Below, in pieces: positions 9,448 through 16,622 of a DNA stretch of 64,000 nt; within the stretch, counting starts at the first letter, position 1; every line of letters begins with the position of its first letter. Origin of the DNA: Aldersonia sp036524855. Its GTDB lineage: Bacteria > Actinomycetota > Actinomycetes > Mycobacteriales > Mycobacteriaceae. The translations under genes were made by a program, and so were the position numbers. A model generated the notes under the pieces. It was not told where the DNA came from, did no database searches, and worked only from the letters and a program-made list of their open reading frames with translations. The stretch lies in contig DATDBL010000119.1 in NCBI GenBank assembly GCA_036524855.1, positions 26,915-90,914 of the forward strand. Reading direction: 5' to 3'.

Positions 9448-10518
9448 ATGAGCAAGAACATAGTGATTTGCCTCGACGGCACGGGCAACGAGGTCAAGGC
9501 TAACGGCTCCACGAACGTTCTCAAGATCGTCGAGTTACTCGACCTGAAGGACCCGGCTAAGCAAGTCGTCTACTACGACCCAGGCGTAGGCACGTTCGCA
9601 GCGCCGAGCGCTTGGACCGCGGCGGCGCGGCGGGTCTCGCGGCTTGGCGGACTCGCGCTCGGTCATGGACTCCGGCAGAACCTCGGCGAGGCCTACACCT
9701 TCCTGATGAACAGCTGGCAGCCCAGCGACAAGGTCTTCGTGTTCGGATTCAGCCGGGGAGCGTACACCGCGCGGGCGTTGTGCGGAATGTTGTTCAGGGC
9801 GGGTCTGCTCCGGCCGGGTAGCGAGAACCTCGTCCCGTATGCGGTGCGCGTCTACGCCCGACGCGCCGGGAAGGATGCGGACCTGAGCGGGCCAGAGGGC
9901 TGGGACCGGATCGACAGGTTCGCCGAGGCGTTGTCGGTCCGCCCAAGAGCGGACTCCCTCGCCTTTCCCGTCGACTTCCTCGGCGTCTTCGACACCGTCA
10001 AGGCCACGCGCTTCCTCGGCCGGGATTTCCACTGGCCGTACACCGACAAGCTACCGAATGTCCGGGTGGTGAGGCACGCGGTGTCCATCGACGAAAAGCG
10101 CCGGCCCTACCGGGAGTCCCTTATTCCTGTCCAGTCGCCGGGTGCGGCGCCGCGGGTCACCGAAACCTGGTTCGCCGGTGTGCACTCCGACATCGGTGGC
10201 GGCTTCGACAAGGAGCCCGCACTCGGCAAGGTGACGATGCGTTGGATGCTCGAGGGTGCAATCGCCGAGGGACTGCTGGTCCGCGAGCGGCGCGTCCAGC
10301 GCCGCTACACCGTGGCCAATAGCGACGCATCAGGAGTCATCCACCAGATGGGCTGGGTGTGGGCGCTCGGGCGCTACCGGCGCCGCCCAGTTCCCGTAGG
10401 CGCCCGGGTGCACGCAAGCGTCAGGACCCGGATCAACAAGTTTCCCGACTACGCCCGGAAGATTCCCGACCAGGTCATCTGGGACGAGGAAGCCTGGCCG
10501 TCCAATTCCGGCAACTGA
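9448..10518 (+). CDS. DUF2235 alpha/beta-hydrolase (T6SS lipase effector-like), last gene of the system
   Basis: A 356-aa DUF2235 protein. It begins IVICLDGTGNEV, has the nucleophile elbow GFSRGAY (Ser102), FLGVFDTV, and GVHSDIGGGF, which supplies the acidic/His part of the triad. DUF2235 proteins include the Tle1-type phospholipase effectors and stand-alone hydrolases in conflict loci. ATG 9448 follows CTGGAGGG at good spacing; the frame opens upstream at 9421 without a better start. It sits 34 bp after the FHIPEP-like gene on the same strand. A membrane-lipid hydrolase at the end of a CHAT/TPR operon suggests a self-killing effector (inference). No signal peptide is seen. Confidence 0.82.
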   Translation: MSKNIVICLDGTGNEVKANGSTNVLKIVELLDLKDPAKQVVYYDPGVGTFAAPSAWTAAARRVSRLGGLALGHGLRQNLGEAYTFLMNSWQPSDKVFVFGFSRGAYTARALCGMLFRAGLLRPGSENLVPYAVRVYARRAGKDADLSGPEGWDRIDRFAEALSVRPRADSLAFPVDFLGVFDTVKATRFLGRDFHWPYTDKLPNVRVVRHAVSIDEKRRPYRESLIPVQSPGAAPRVTETWFAGVHSDIGGGFDKEPALGKVTMRWMLEGAIAEGLLVRERRVQRRYTVANSDASGVIHQMGWVWALGRYRRRPVPVGARVHASVRTRINKFPDYARKIPDQVIWDEEAWPSNSGN

Positions 10519-10618
10519 ACTACCAGTATTTGTTGACACCCCGTTTTGCGAAGACCGGCAGTATGAGAACACCGGATCTACCAGCGGCGAATTTCGGACG
10601 ACGATAGGAGGACGTGGA

Positions 10619-10959
10619 ATGAGCGACGCTGCAGATGTATCCAGCGAGGCAACGGAAGCTGCGATTCAGCCGCAGGCGCGAAATCGGCCAAGCGTCGCAC
10701 TGTCGGCGAGACGCCGACTACGTACGTTGCATTCGATCCGATGTCGACACGGTTGTCCGGGCAGTTTCTGACTGTCGACATCCCTTACGAGCACACGAGA
10801 CCCGGCCCGGACGGTGAGCACGTGCAGGTCGTCGACTACGACGCGACCCGACGACAATGGTGCGAGCTCATCGATCTCGACTTGCTGGCGCGAGATGGGG
10901 GTTTCGTCCCACCGAAGGTGATCCACGAACACATCAGCAGGTGGTCTAAGCCGGCTTAG
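10619..10959 (+). pseudogene. Small gene of unknown function split by a frameshift
   Basis: An ATG at 10619 follows a strong AGGAGGACGT site and opens MSDAADVSSEATEAAIQPQ, then stops at ~10771. The next frame carries a protein-like stretch (TVGETPTTYVAFDP, continuing through MSTRLSGQF to WSKPA, stop 10959) with no good start of its own. Joining the frames near 10680 gives one protein of about 113 aa. The shift is consistent with a lost base near CGCGAAATCGG. Not recognised. It could be the N-terminal remnant of a larger protein, because the sequence after 10959 is a jumble. Confidence 0.5.
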
Positions 10960-11164
10960 ACTGGTGTTCAGCGATGAGCGCAGCGAACCACGTCGTCGGA
11001 TCCAAGGCCAGTGTCGCTGGGCGTAGTAGGCGCCGAGTTCGTCCTCGGGGACCGCGTATACCTGGGCGCGTTGCGCGCCCCAGCCGCCGGCGATGTTGTT
11101 CGGGCCGGCGAACACCGCGTTCTTCGACGCGATGTAGACCACCAACTGCGTGAGAAAATTCGAG
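10960..11164 (-). pseudogene. Minus-strand coding remnant of unknown family
   Basis: Read on the minus strand, 10975-11150 gives a protein-like sequence (QLVVYIASKNAVFAGPNNIA, then VYAVPEDELGAYYAQRHWPW) without start, ribosome site or proper end. Composition and codon use look coding. It is probably a fragment left by recombination. I do not recognise the family. Confidence 0.35.
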
Positions 11165-11187
11165 ACATGCACATGGCATGTGCATGT
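11165..11187. promoter_or_regulatory. Perfect 11-bp inverted repeat, predicted operator of the RHH-PIN module
   Basis: Arms ACATGCACATG and CATGTGCATGT are separated by one base. The repeat lies 15 bp before the antitoxin start, the usual place for the autoregulatory operator of a ribbon-helix-helix antitoxin. Confidence 0.7.
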
Positions 11188-11202
11188 ACGTATGCTCGGG
11201 AC

Positions 11203-11439
11203 ATGGCCGTTGCAATTCAGATCAAGGACGTACCCGAAGAAGTGCGCGACGCCATCGCGGCACGCGCCGCGGCCCGAGGCCAGTCCACTCAGGTTTACCT
11301 TCGCGCACTTCTGGAGCGAGAGTTCCGCGCCGAGCGCAATAGGCATCTCCTCAACGGCTTGATCGCGCACCGCAGTCTCGACATGAGTACAGAGGACGTG
11401 GTCGCAGAAATCCGTGCCGGACGCGAGAGCGGCGAGTGA
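11203..11439 (+). CDS. FitA/VapB-type ribbon-helix-helix antitoxin
   Basis: A 78-aa protein. Its N-terminus AVAIQIKDVPEEVRDAIAARAAARGQS is the strand-helix-helix pattern of FitA-type antitoxins; the C-terminal half (SLDMSTEDVVAEIRAGRESGE) would wrap the toxin. Four bases overlap the PIN gene, so the two are translationally coupled. Expected to bind the 11165-11187 repeat and repress its own operon. Confidence 0.85.
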   Translation: MAVAIQIKDVPEEVRDAIAARAAARGQSTQVYLRALLEREFRAERNRHLLNGLIAHRSLDMSTEDVVAEIRAGRESGE

Positions 11440-11840
11440 TCGTCGTCGACGCAAACGTGATGGTCATTGCCCTGACCAGCACGGCCGCGGACGGTGACGC
11501 CGCGAGAGCGGCGATTCTCGCCGACGACGTCTGGACCGCTCCCGCACACATGCCGCTGGAATTGTTACGCACGCTGCGCAAGGCTGTGATTGGCCACCGC
11601 TTGAACCCGGATGATGCCGACGCGGCGTTTCGTGCGCTGACCTCGATGCAGATCGTCTACGTCGGCATGGATGTGTCCCTGATGGAGTCGGTTTGGGCGA
11701 TGCGGCACAACGCCTCCCCTTACGACGCTGCCTATCTCGCGGTCGCCGCCATGCATGATGCGCCACTCGTCACCTTCGACGCCCGACTCGCCGCAGCGGC
11801 CGAACAGACGAAGCCCGGCATCCGGGTCATGCTGCTCTGA
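11436..11840 (+). CDS. PIN-domain RNase toxin (VapC family)
   Basis: A 134-aa PIN protein with GTG start inside the antitoxin stop. The acidic metal-binding residues are visible: D in IVVDANV, E in PLELLRTLR, D in YDAAYLAVA and D in TFDARL. VapC toxins are Mg-dependent RNases that cut tRNA or rRNA and are held inactive by the cognate antitoxin. Length is normal and no damage is seen. Confidence 0.88.
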   Translation: MIVVDANVMVIALTSTAADGDAARAAILADDVWTAPAHMPLELLRTLRKAVIGHRLNPDDADAAFRALTSMQIVYVGMDVSLMESVWAMRHNASPYDAAYLAVAAMHDAPLVTFDARLAAAAEQTKPGIRVMLL

Positions 11841-11991
11841 CCCCGGTGGCGCCGCAGCAGCGCGGCCGATGGGATCGTCCTGGTCTCACTCGGCTCTCCT
11901 CGATGTGGCCGATTGTCTCCACCGCCCGCGACAGGTTCGCAGGGCTGTCGTCGTCGCGCGGTGGGCCGCCGACAGCCCATAAGGTCGCCGC

Positions 11992-12363
11992 ATGATCGCC
12001 GCCACCGCACTCTGTGTGATCCTCGCCGCGCTCGCCGTGTTCCAGCTGGCGCTCGCCCTCGGCGCGCCGATCGGGCACTTCGCGTGGGGCGGCAGGCATC
12101 GAGTGCTCCCGACGAAACTGCGCGTCGGCAGTGCCGTCTCGATCCTCGTCTACGCGGTCATCGCCGTCCTCGCGCTCGACCGCTCCGGCGTCGTCGAGGT
12201 TCTCCCCGACGCGGTGTCCACGGTCGGCATGTGGATCGTGTTCGCATACTTCGTGATCGGCATCCCGCTGAACGTGATCTCCCGCAGCAAGCCCGAGCGA
12301 TACACGATGACGCCGATAGTCACGATCCTGGCGGTGCTCAGCCTGCTGGTGTCGCTCGGGTAG
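11992..12363 (+). CDS. Small four-helix membrane protein of unknown function
   Basis: A 123-aa protein with four hydrophobic segments (about 3-25, 45-62, 74-93, 105-122). The motif ALGAPIGHFAWGGRHRVLP after the first helix and IPLNVISRSKPER before the last recur in a family of small uncharacterised bacterial membrane proteins. Function unknown. It stands alone between the PIN toxin and degenerate DNA. Confidence 0.7.
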   Translation: MIAATALCVILAALAVFQLALALGAPIGHFAWGGRHRVLPTKLRVGSAVSILVYAVIAVLALDRSGVVEVLPDAVSTVGMWIVFAYFVIGIPLNVISRSKPERYTMTPIVTILAVLSLLVSLG

Positions 12364-12457
12364 GCGTCGCGCCGGGTTCGCTTCGCTCTGCGCCGGCGTC
12401 GTGCTCGACGATCAGCTTCAACAGGTCGAGGTCCAGCTCGTCCAGGTTGCTCGCCAC
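12338..12457 (-). CDS. Possible 39-aa small protein
   Basis: GTG at 12457 preceded by GGGAGGGAT. The product starts VASNLDELDLDLLKLIVEHD and ends in a Ala/Thr/Pro-rich tail. It overlaps the end of the convergent membrane-protein gene. The ribosome site and acidic helix are suggestive; no family is recognised and it may be a remnant. Confidence 0.25.
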   Translation of the reverse strand: MASNLDELDLDLLKLIVEHDAGAERSEPGATPTRATPAG

Positions 12458-12586
12458 ACATCCCTCCCGAACACTGGCCTACCCGATGCGTCACATCCGA
12501 ACCGAATGGTCCGATCGTGCCGACAGGATAGTGCCAATGGACCGACTCGAGTGGCAACTCTCGCCACCGACTGAGCGGAGTCAACC

Positions 12587-13010
12587 GTGATGCGCGATTC
12601 GACACCCCACCCTGCTGCGATCGCTCGACTCGGCAGCGGACATCTCCGCAACGGTCGCCGACGCCCTCGACGACCTCGGGTGCGGTTCGGTCATCTCGGC
12701 CACGGACCTGGCGCCGCTGCGGACGGGGCAACGTGTCTGCGGCCCGGCGGTTACGCTGCGCTACCGGCGCCTGACCCGCCCCGTCTCCGAGAACAAGTCC
12801 TTCGGGCTGGGTGCGCGGCTCGGCGATCGCGACCTGTTCGCGAGCACGAAGCCGGGTGACGTCGCAGACTGCCCAGCACCGGCGGACACTGCCGTGGTGG
12901 GCGCGATCTCGGCGCGGTGGGCCACGCGCTGGTCGGCGTCGCCGCGCTGCATCGTGTCGGGAGCCGTCCGCGACTCGGCGTCCATCCTCGACGCCGGACT
13001 GCCTGTGTGA
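12587..13010 (+). pseudogene. Truncated RraA-family gene
   Basis: A frame open from 12591 to the TGA at 13008 encodes about 139 residues of RraA-like sequence: ISATVADALDDLG, CGPAVTLRYR, ENKSFGLGARLGDRDLFA, KPGDVADC, VVGAISARWATR and CIVSGAVRDSASILDAGLPV. The Arg-Asp pair of GAVRD is the conserved aldolase/RraA signature. That frame has no start codon; the GTG/ATG at 12587/12590 with a plausible ribosome site is in another frame. The C-terminal third of the family is missing. So the 5' end is frameshifted and the 3' end lost. Confidence 0.65.
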
Positions 13011-13051
13011 TCCCGCGGCCGGCCGACGTTCTCGACCGCTGACGCGCTGGG

Positions 13052-14818
13052 TCAGGGAGCCAGAACGGTGGCGACCGCGCGTGTCAGATCGTCGGTGGGG
13101 TCATCGGGAGTGAGTGCGGCGCGCCAGGCAACGTGGTTGTCGGGGCGGACCAGAATTGCGCCGGTATCGTCGATTTGGCGCAGGTCGCGCCATCGACCGG
13201 TGGGGTCGGCATAGTCGGTGCCCGCACCGATTTCGACGACCTTGATGCGGGTCGCGAACTTGTCCTCGACGGCGTTGGCGGCCGCTGTCCAAGACTCGCT
13301 CTGCGCACCGGTGATCAGAACGAAGCCGGCATCGGTCTCGGTCAGATCGTGGGTGGAGACCCGTCGGCCGCGGTGTTCGATCCAGGCGTGCGGAAGGCGG
13401 TGGCCGGGACGCGTGGTGGGGAAGTACACACTGCCCAGCGGGTCGCGCGGCGGTGCGTCGGTGCCATCGGGCACGAGTGCACCCTCCTGGTAGGCAAAGC
13501 CGATTTCGAGGTCGTGGGCCTGGAATTCGGTGCGCTGTGTGTTGGTGACCGCGAGTGCCCGGGCTCTGCGGGTTTCACCCATCGGGGTGTCGGAGAAGTA
13601 GTCGCGGAACACCTGGGTCCGCACGTCGAGGGGCTGATCGGCGGTCAGGCCGAGGCCGGCGTCGATGAGCATGTGGTTGAGGAAGGTGAACATCGCCCAG
13701 TCGACGTTGCGCATGCCGACCAGACGCCGCTCGGGCTCGTAGGTGTCGAGCAGGGCGGGGGACGCGGCGCCACGAAGGACGGCGGCGAGTTTCCAGATCA
13801 GGTTGTGGGCGTCCTGAATTGCGGTGTTCAGCCCGAGACCGGTCGTCGGGGGATGGCGGTGGGCGGCGTCCCCGGCGAGGAAGACGCGCCCGACCCGATA
13901 CTTGTCCGCGAGTACACCTTCGAGGATCCAGTGACTGACCTTGTGGACCTCGGGTTCGAGGTCGGGAAGCTTGAGCAACTCGCGCAGCCGCGGAACGATG
14001 GCTTCCTCGTCGAAGCGAGCCGGGTCGTCGGGGCGAAACGTGAAGTGGATGACGAATTCTTCGGAGTGCTTGCCCCAGGTGGGACCCATCGCGGCGAGGG
14101 CGCCGCTGTGCCAGGAGCCGGCACCTTCGGGGTTGAGCAGCCAGGTGATCAGCACGTCGTCGTCCCAGTACTGGGACAGGTCCGCGGTGAAGTGGGTGCT
14201 GACCATGTCGAGGATTCCGCTCGGGCCCTCCATCACCACCCCGAGCGCGGGGCCCACGGACTTGCCGCCGTCGGCCGCGATCATGTACCGGGCGTGGACG
14301 GTGTAGGTCTGCTGGCTGTCGCGATCGAGGATGACGGCATCGACCCCGTCGTCGTTCTGGCTGAACGAGACCAGTTCACGGTGAAAGTGGATCGAACCGG
14401 GGGCGCGCTGTTCGGCGTGCCGGCGCAGCAGCGGCTCGAGCCGCACCTGCGGATAGTTGGTCGACAGGCACGGGCTGTCGTCGGCGTACTTGTTCTCGAG
14501 ATCGCCGCCGCCGAAGGAGTCGAGGCTGAACAGGGTCCGCGCGTCGAGTTCACCGTCCCCGCCGAGGGAAGTCACCCAGCGGGTCCTGCCCATGTGCTTC
14601 GGCGGTGTCCCTACCTCGTAGACCGATTCGGCGACACCGCACTCGCGCAGAACCTCCATGGTGCGCTGATTGAGATAGTGCGCCTTCGGCAACGGTGAAG
14701 TGCCGGCGTGCCGCTCGACGAGATGGTGGTCGATGCCGTACTCGGAGAGCAAAATGGACGCGGTCAGACCGCATCCCCCGCCGCCGACGACGAGTACGGG
14801 AACGGTGATGTCAGACAT
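13052..14818 (-). CDS. FAD-dependent aromatic-ring monooxygenase (TfdB/PheA type)
   Basis: A 588-aa class A flavoprotein hydroxylase. The N-terminal dinucleotide-binding site VLVVGGGGCGLTASILL is intact, the middle DG motif appears as YMIAADGGKS, and the second FAD motif is VFLAGDAAHRHPPTTGLGLN. Length matches 2,4-dichlorophenol and phenol hydroxylases. It hydroxylates a phenolic ring with NAD(P)H and O2. Its start overlaps the FAH-family gene by 8 bp, and a VOC protein lies upstream in the same operon, so the set could hydroxylate, cleave and hydrolyse an aromatic acid or phenol. The exact substrate cannot be read from the sequence. Confidence 0.85.
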   Translation of the reverse strand: MSDITVPVLVVGGGGCGLTASILLSEYGIDHHLVERHAGTSPLPKAHYLNQRTMEVLRECGVAESVYEVGTPPKHMGRTRWVTSLGGDGELDARTLFSLDSFGGGDLENKYADDSPCLSTNYPQVRLEPLLRRHAEQRAPGSIHFHRELVSFSQNDDGVDAVILDRDSQQTYTVHARYMIAADGGKSVGPALGVVMEGPSGILDMVSTHFTADLSQYWDDDVLITWLLNPEGAGSWHSGALAAMGPTWGKHSEEFVIHFTFRPDDPARFDEEAIVPRLRELLKLPDLEPEVHKVSHWILEGVLADKYRVGRVFLAGDAAHRHPPTTGLGLNTAIQDAHNLIWKLAAVLRGAASPALLDTYEPERRLVGMRNVDWAMFTFLNHMLIDAGLGLTADQPLDVRTQVFRDYFSDTPMGETRRARALAVTNTQRTEFQAHDLEIGFAYQEGALVPDGTDAPPRDPLGSVYFPTTRPGHRLPHAWIEHRGRRVSTHDLTETDAGFVLITGAQSESWTAAANAVEDKFATRIKVVEIGAGTDYADPTGRWRDLRQIDDTGAILVRPDNHVAWRAALTPDDPTDDLTRAVATVLAP

Positions 14819-15707
14819 GGATGCTCCTGGGTGTGTGTGGGACAGCGTTGAGGGGGTGTGGGCGCCGGCTGGCGACGAACGAGTGGCGCATCTCGCCGAT
14901 ACCTTCCGCGTGGGTGACGAGTTCGTCGCCGGCGCGGATGAGGCGTTTCGGATCGCGGGTGAATCCGATTCCCGCGGGTGTCCCGGTGAAGATCAGGTCT
15001 CCGGGCCGCAGCGGCAGGATCGACGAGAGCCAGGAGACGAGAGCCGGTATCGGGAAGATCAGGTGACGGGTCCGCGACCTCTGCATCAATTCGCCGGAGA
15101 GGACGGTGCCCACCTCGATGTCGGCGGGGTCGTCGAACTCGTCGGGTGTCACCACCGCGGGGCCGATCGGTGCGAACCCCGCGAAGGACTTACCAAGGTT
15201 GAATTGCTGTGGGGCCGGCCCGGACAACTGCAGTTCCCGTTCGGAAAGGTCTTGGCCGACGGTGAGTCCCGCGACGTACTTCCAGCCGTCGGAGGCGGCA
15301 ACATTGCGTGCATCGCGGCCGATGACGGCGACGAGTTCGACCTCGAAGTCCACCGAACCTCCGGGGTGCTCGATGGCGTCGTACGGCCCGGCGATCGCCG
15401 CCGGGAACTTCGTGAACACGAACGGCGCGTCGGGGAGTTCGAGGCCCGATTCGGCCACGTGGTCGGCATAGTTGACGCCGACGGCGAAGATCTGCCCGGG
15501 CCGAGGCACCGGCGCCTGCAATTGGGATTCGATCAGCGGTTCGGTGTCGCCGAAGGACGCCGAACCGGCCCACTCGAGGAACTCACCCCATCGATCGAAG
15601 ATGGCTTGGGGATCGGCGGAAAACCGCTGTCGGCTCGACTGTTCGACGTCGATGACCCCGTTTCCGGTCACGATTTTGAGCCGACCGGACTGATTCACGA
15701 CCCGCAC
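14811..15707 (-). CDS. Fumarylacetoacetate hydrolase-family protein
   Basis: A 298-aa FAH-family enzyme. IFAVGVNYADHVAESG, FTKFPAAIAGP, VDFEVELVAVIGR (metal-binding E-x-E) and GDLIFTGTPAGIG are the family blocks. Such proteins hydrolyse acylpyruvates or decarboxylate/hydrate ring-cleavage products. The N-terminal ~65-residue domain is present as in full-length homologues. It lies between the VOC and monooxygenase genes in one operon, consistent with processing the ring-cleavage product. Confidence 0.87.
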   Translation of the reverse strand: MRVVNQSGRLKIVTGNGVIDVEQSSRQRFSADPQAIFDRWGEFLEWAGSASFGDTEPLIESQLQAPVPRPGQIFAVGVNYADHVAESGLELPDAPFVFTKFPAAIAGPYDAIEHPGGSVDFEVELVAVIGRDARNVAASDGWKYVAGLTVGQDLSERELQLSGPAPQQFNLGKSFAGFAPIGPAVVTPDEFDDPADIEVGTVLSGELMQRSRTRHLIFPIPALVSWLSSILPLRPGDLIFTGTPAGIGFTRDPKRLIRAGDELVTHAEGIGEMRHSFVASRRPHPLNAVPHTPRSIHV

Positions 15708-15735
15708 GGGTCCTCCTTTGCGATTTCGAGCGAAG

Positions 15736-16308
15736 TCAGCTGGTCAGGGCGGCCATCGGGTCGGGCAGGTCCGGGCTTGTCTCCAACGCCCAGGTGTGGG
15801 TGGTGATCTGGGAGACCGCCGCTCCCTGCGAGAGGGCTTCCCGCATCCGCTCGGGAACGAACGAGACACCGACCGGATTGTTGCCGTACTCCGTGCCGTG
15901 CATGTACGTCGTCGCCTCCTCGGGACTGGCGAAGTTGTCGATCTGCAGTTCGACGAAGTTGCCGTCCGGGTCCTGGTAGTACAGCGACGTGGTGACCCCG
16001 TGCTGGATCGGCACCTTGGGCACGATGCCCTTGCTCTGGAGCTGGTCGTAGCGGTCGAGGAGCGCCTCCAGCGTGTCGAACGTGTAAGCCGTGTGATGCA
16101 TGCCGGCAGCCCGCGGATTGCGGGGCTCGAGCTGCACCGGCGCCCCCAGGAGGGCGATGCGATGGTGCTCGTCGTCGAAGGTGAGGAAGCACAGGCCGTG
16201 CCCTTCGTAGACGACGTGGGCGTCGAGCACGGTGCAGTACCAGTCGCGCATCTCCGCGAGGCGGCTGGTCTGTAGGACGACATGCGCGAACTTCGGTATG
16301 GCGGCCAT
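15736..16308 (-). CDS. VOC-family protein, probable extradiol dioxygenase or related metalloenzyme
   Basis: A 190-aa single-module vicinal oxygen chelate protein. ATG 16308 follows AAAGGGTCACC; the open frame extends upstream but without sense. Metal ligands expected from the family are seen: H9 (FAHVVLQT), the His pair in MHHTAYTF, and Glu in NFVELQIDN. It heads the operon with the FAH hydrolase and FAD monooxygenase, so ring cleavage of a catechol-type intermediate is plausible, but a glyoxalase-like role is possible. Confidence 0.8.
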   Translation of the reverse strand: MAAIPKFAHVVLQTSRLAEMRDWYCTVLDAHVVYEGHGLCFLTFDDEHHRIALLGAPVQLEPRNPRAAGMHHTAYTFDTLEALLDRYDQLQSKGIVPKVPIQHGVTTSLYYQDPDGNFVELQIDNFASPEEATTYMHGTEYGNNPVGVSFVPERMREALSQGAAVSQITTHTWALETSPDLPDPMAALTS

Positions 16309-16622
16309 CGGTGACCCTTTCGTTGGCGGTGCAGGACCGGGATGCGTGCCTTGACCTGCATGATCGGGTGTGTCGTGTGCCACAATTTCATCCGATCGGG
16401 GCGGCGTCCGCCACTGTCCAGGACACAGGCCGAGGTCGCAAAACTGGCCCCGAGGCCAAACCGCCACCACCGGAACTGCGGGGTCGGTGGCCCCCGGCGC
16501 CGTTGTCCGGGCGAGAATGGACAGCGAGTGGTTCGGGTGGCCGGACGATTCGTCGCCGCGCCGGTCGGTGGGACCGATGCGGTGACGCTCCGAGACGGGG
16601 CTGTCGCGACGGAGGAACAACG
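16309..16622. promoter_or_regulatory. Divergent promoter region of the aromatic operon and its PucR-type regulator
   Basis: No gene is seen. Two inverted repeats of the same half-site occur: TGTCC-1-GGACA at 16415-16425 and TGTCC-10-GGACA at 16504-16523. They are candidate operators for the divergent PucR-type regulator. Five-base arms are short, so chance occurrence is possible. Confidence 0.4.

Noticed and set aside
13133..14698. 521-aa open frame antisense to the FAD monooxygenase
   Set aside because: Shadow of a high-GC gene: repetitive Gly/Val/Glu composition, no motif, no ribosome site.
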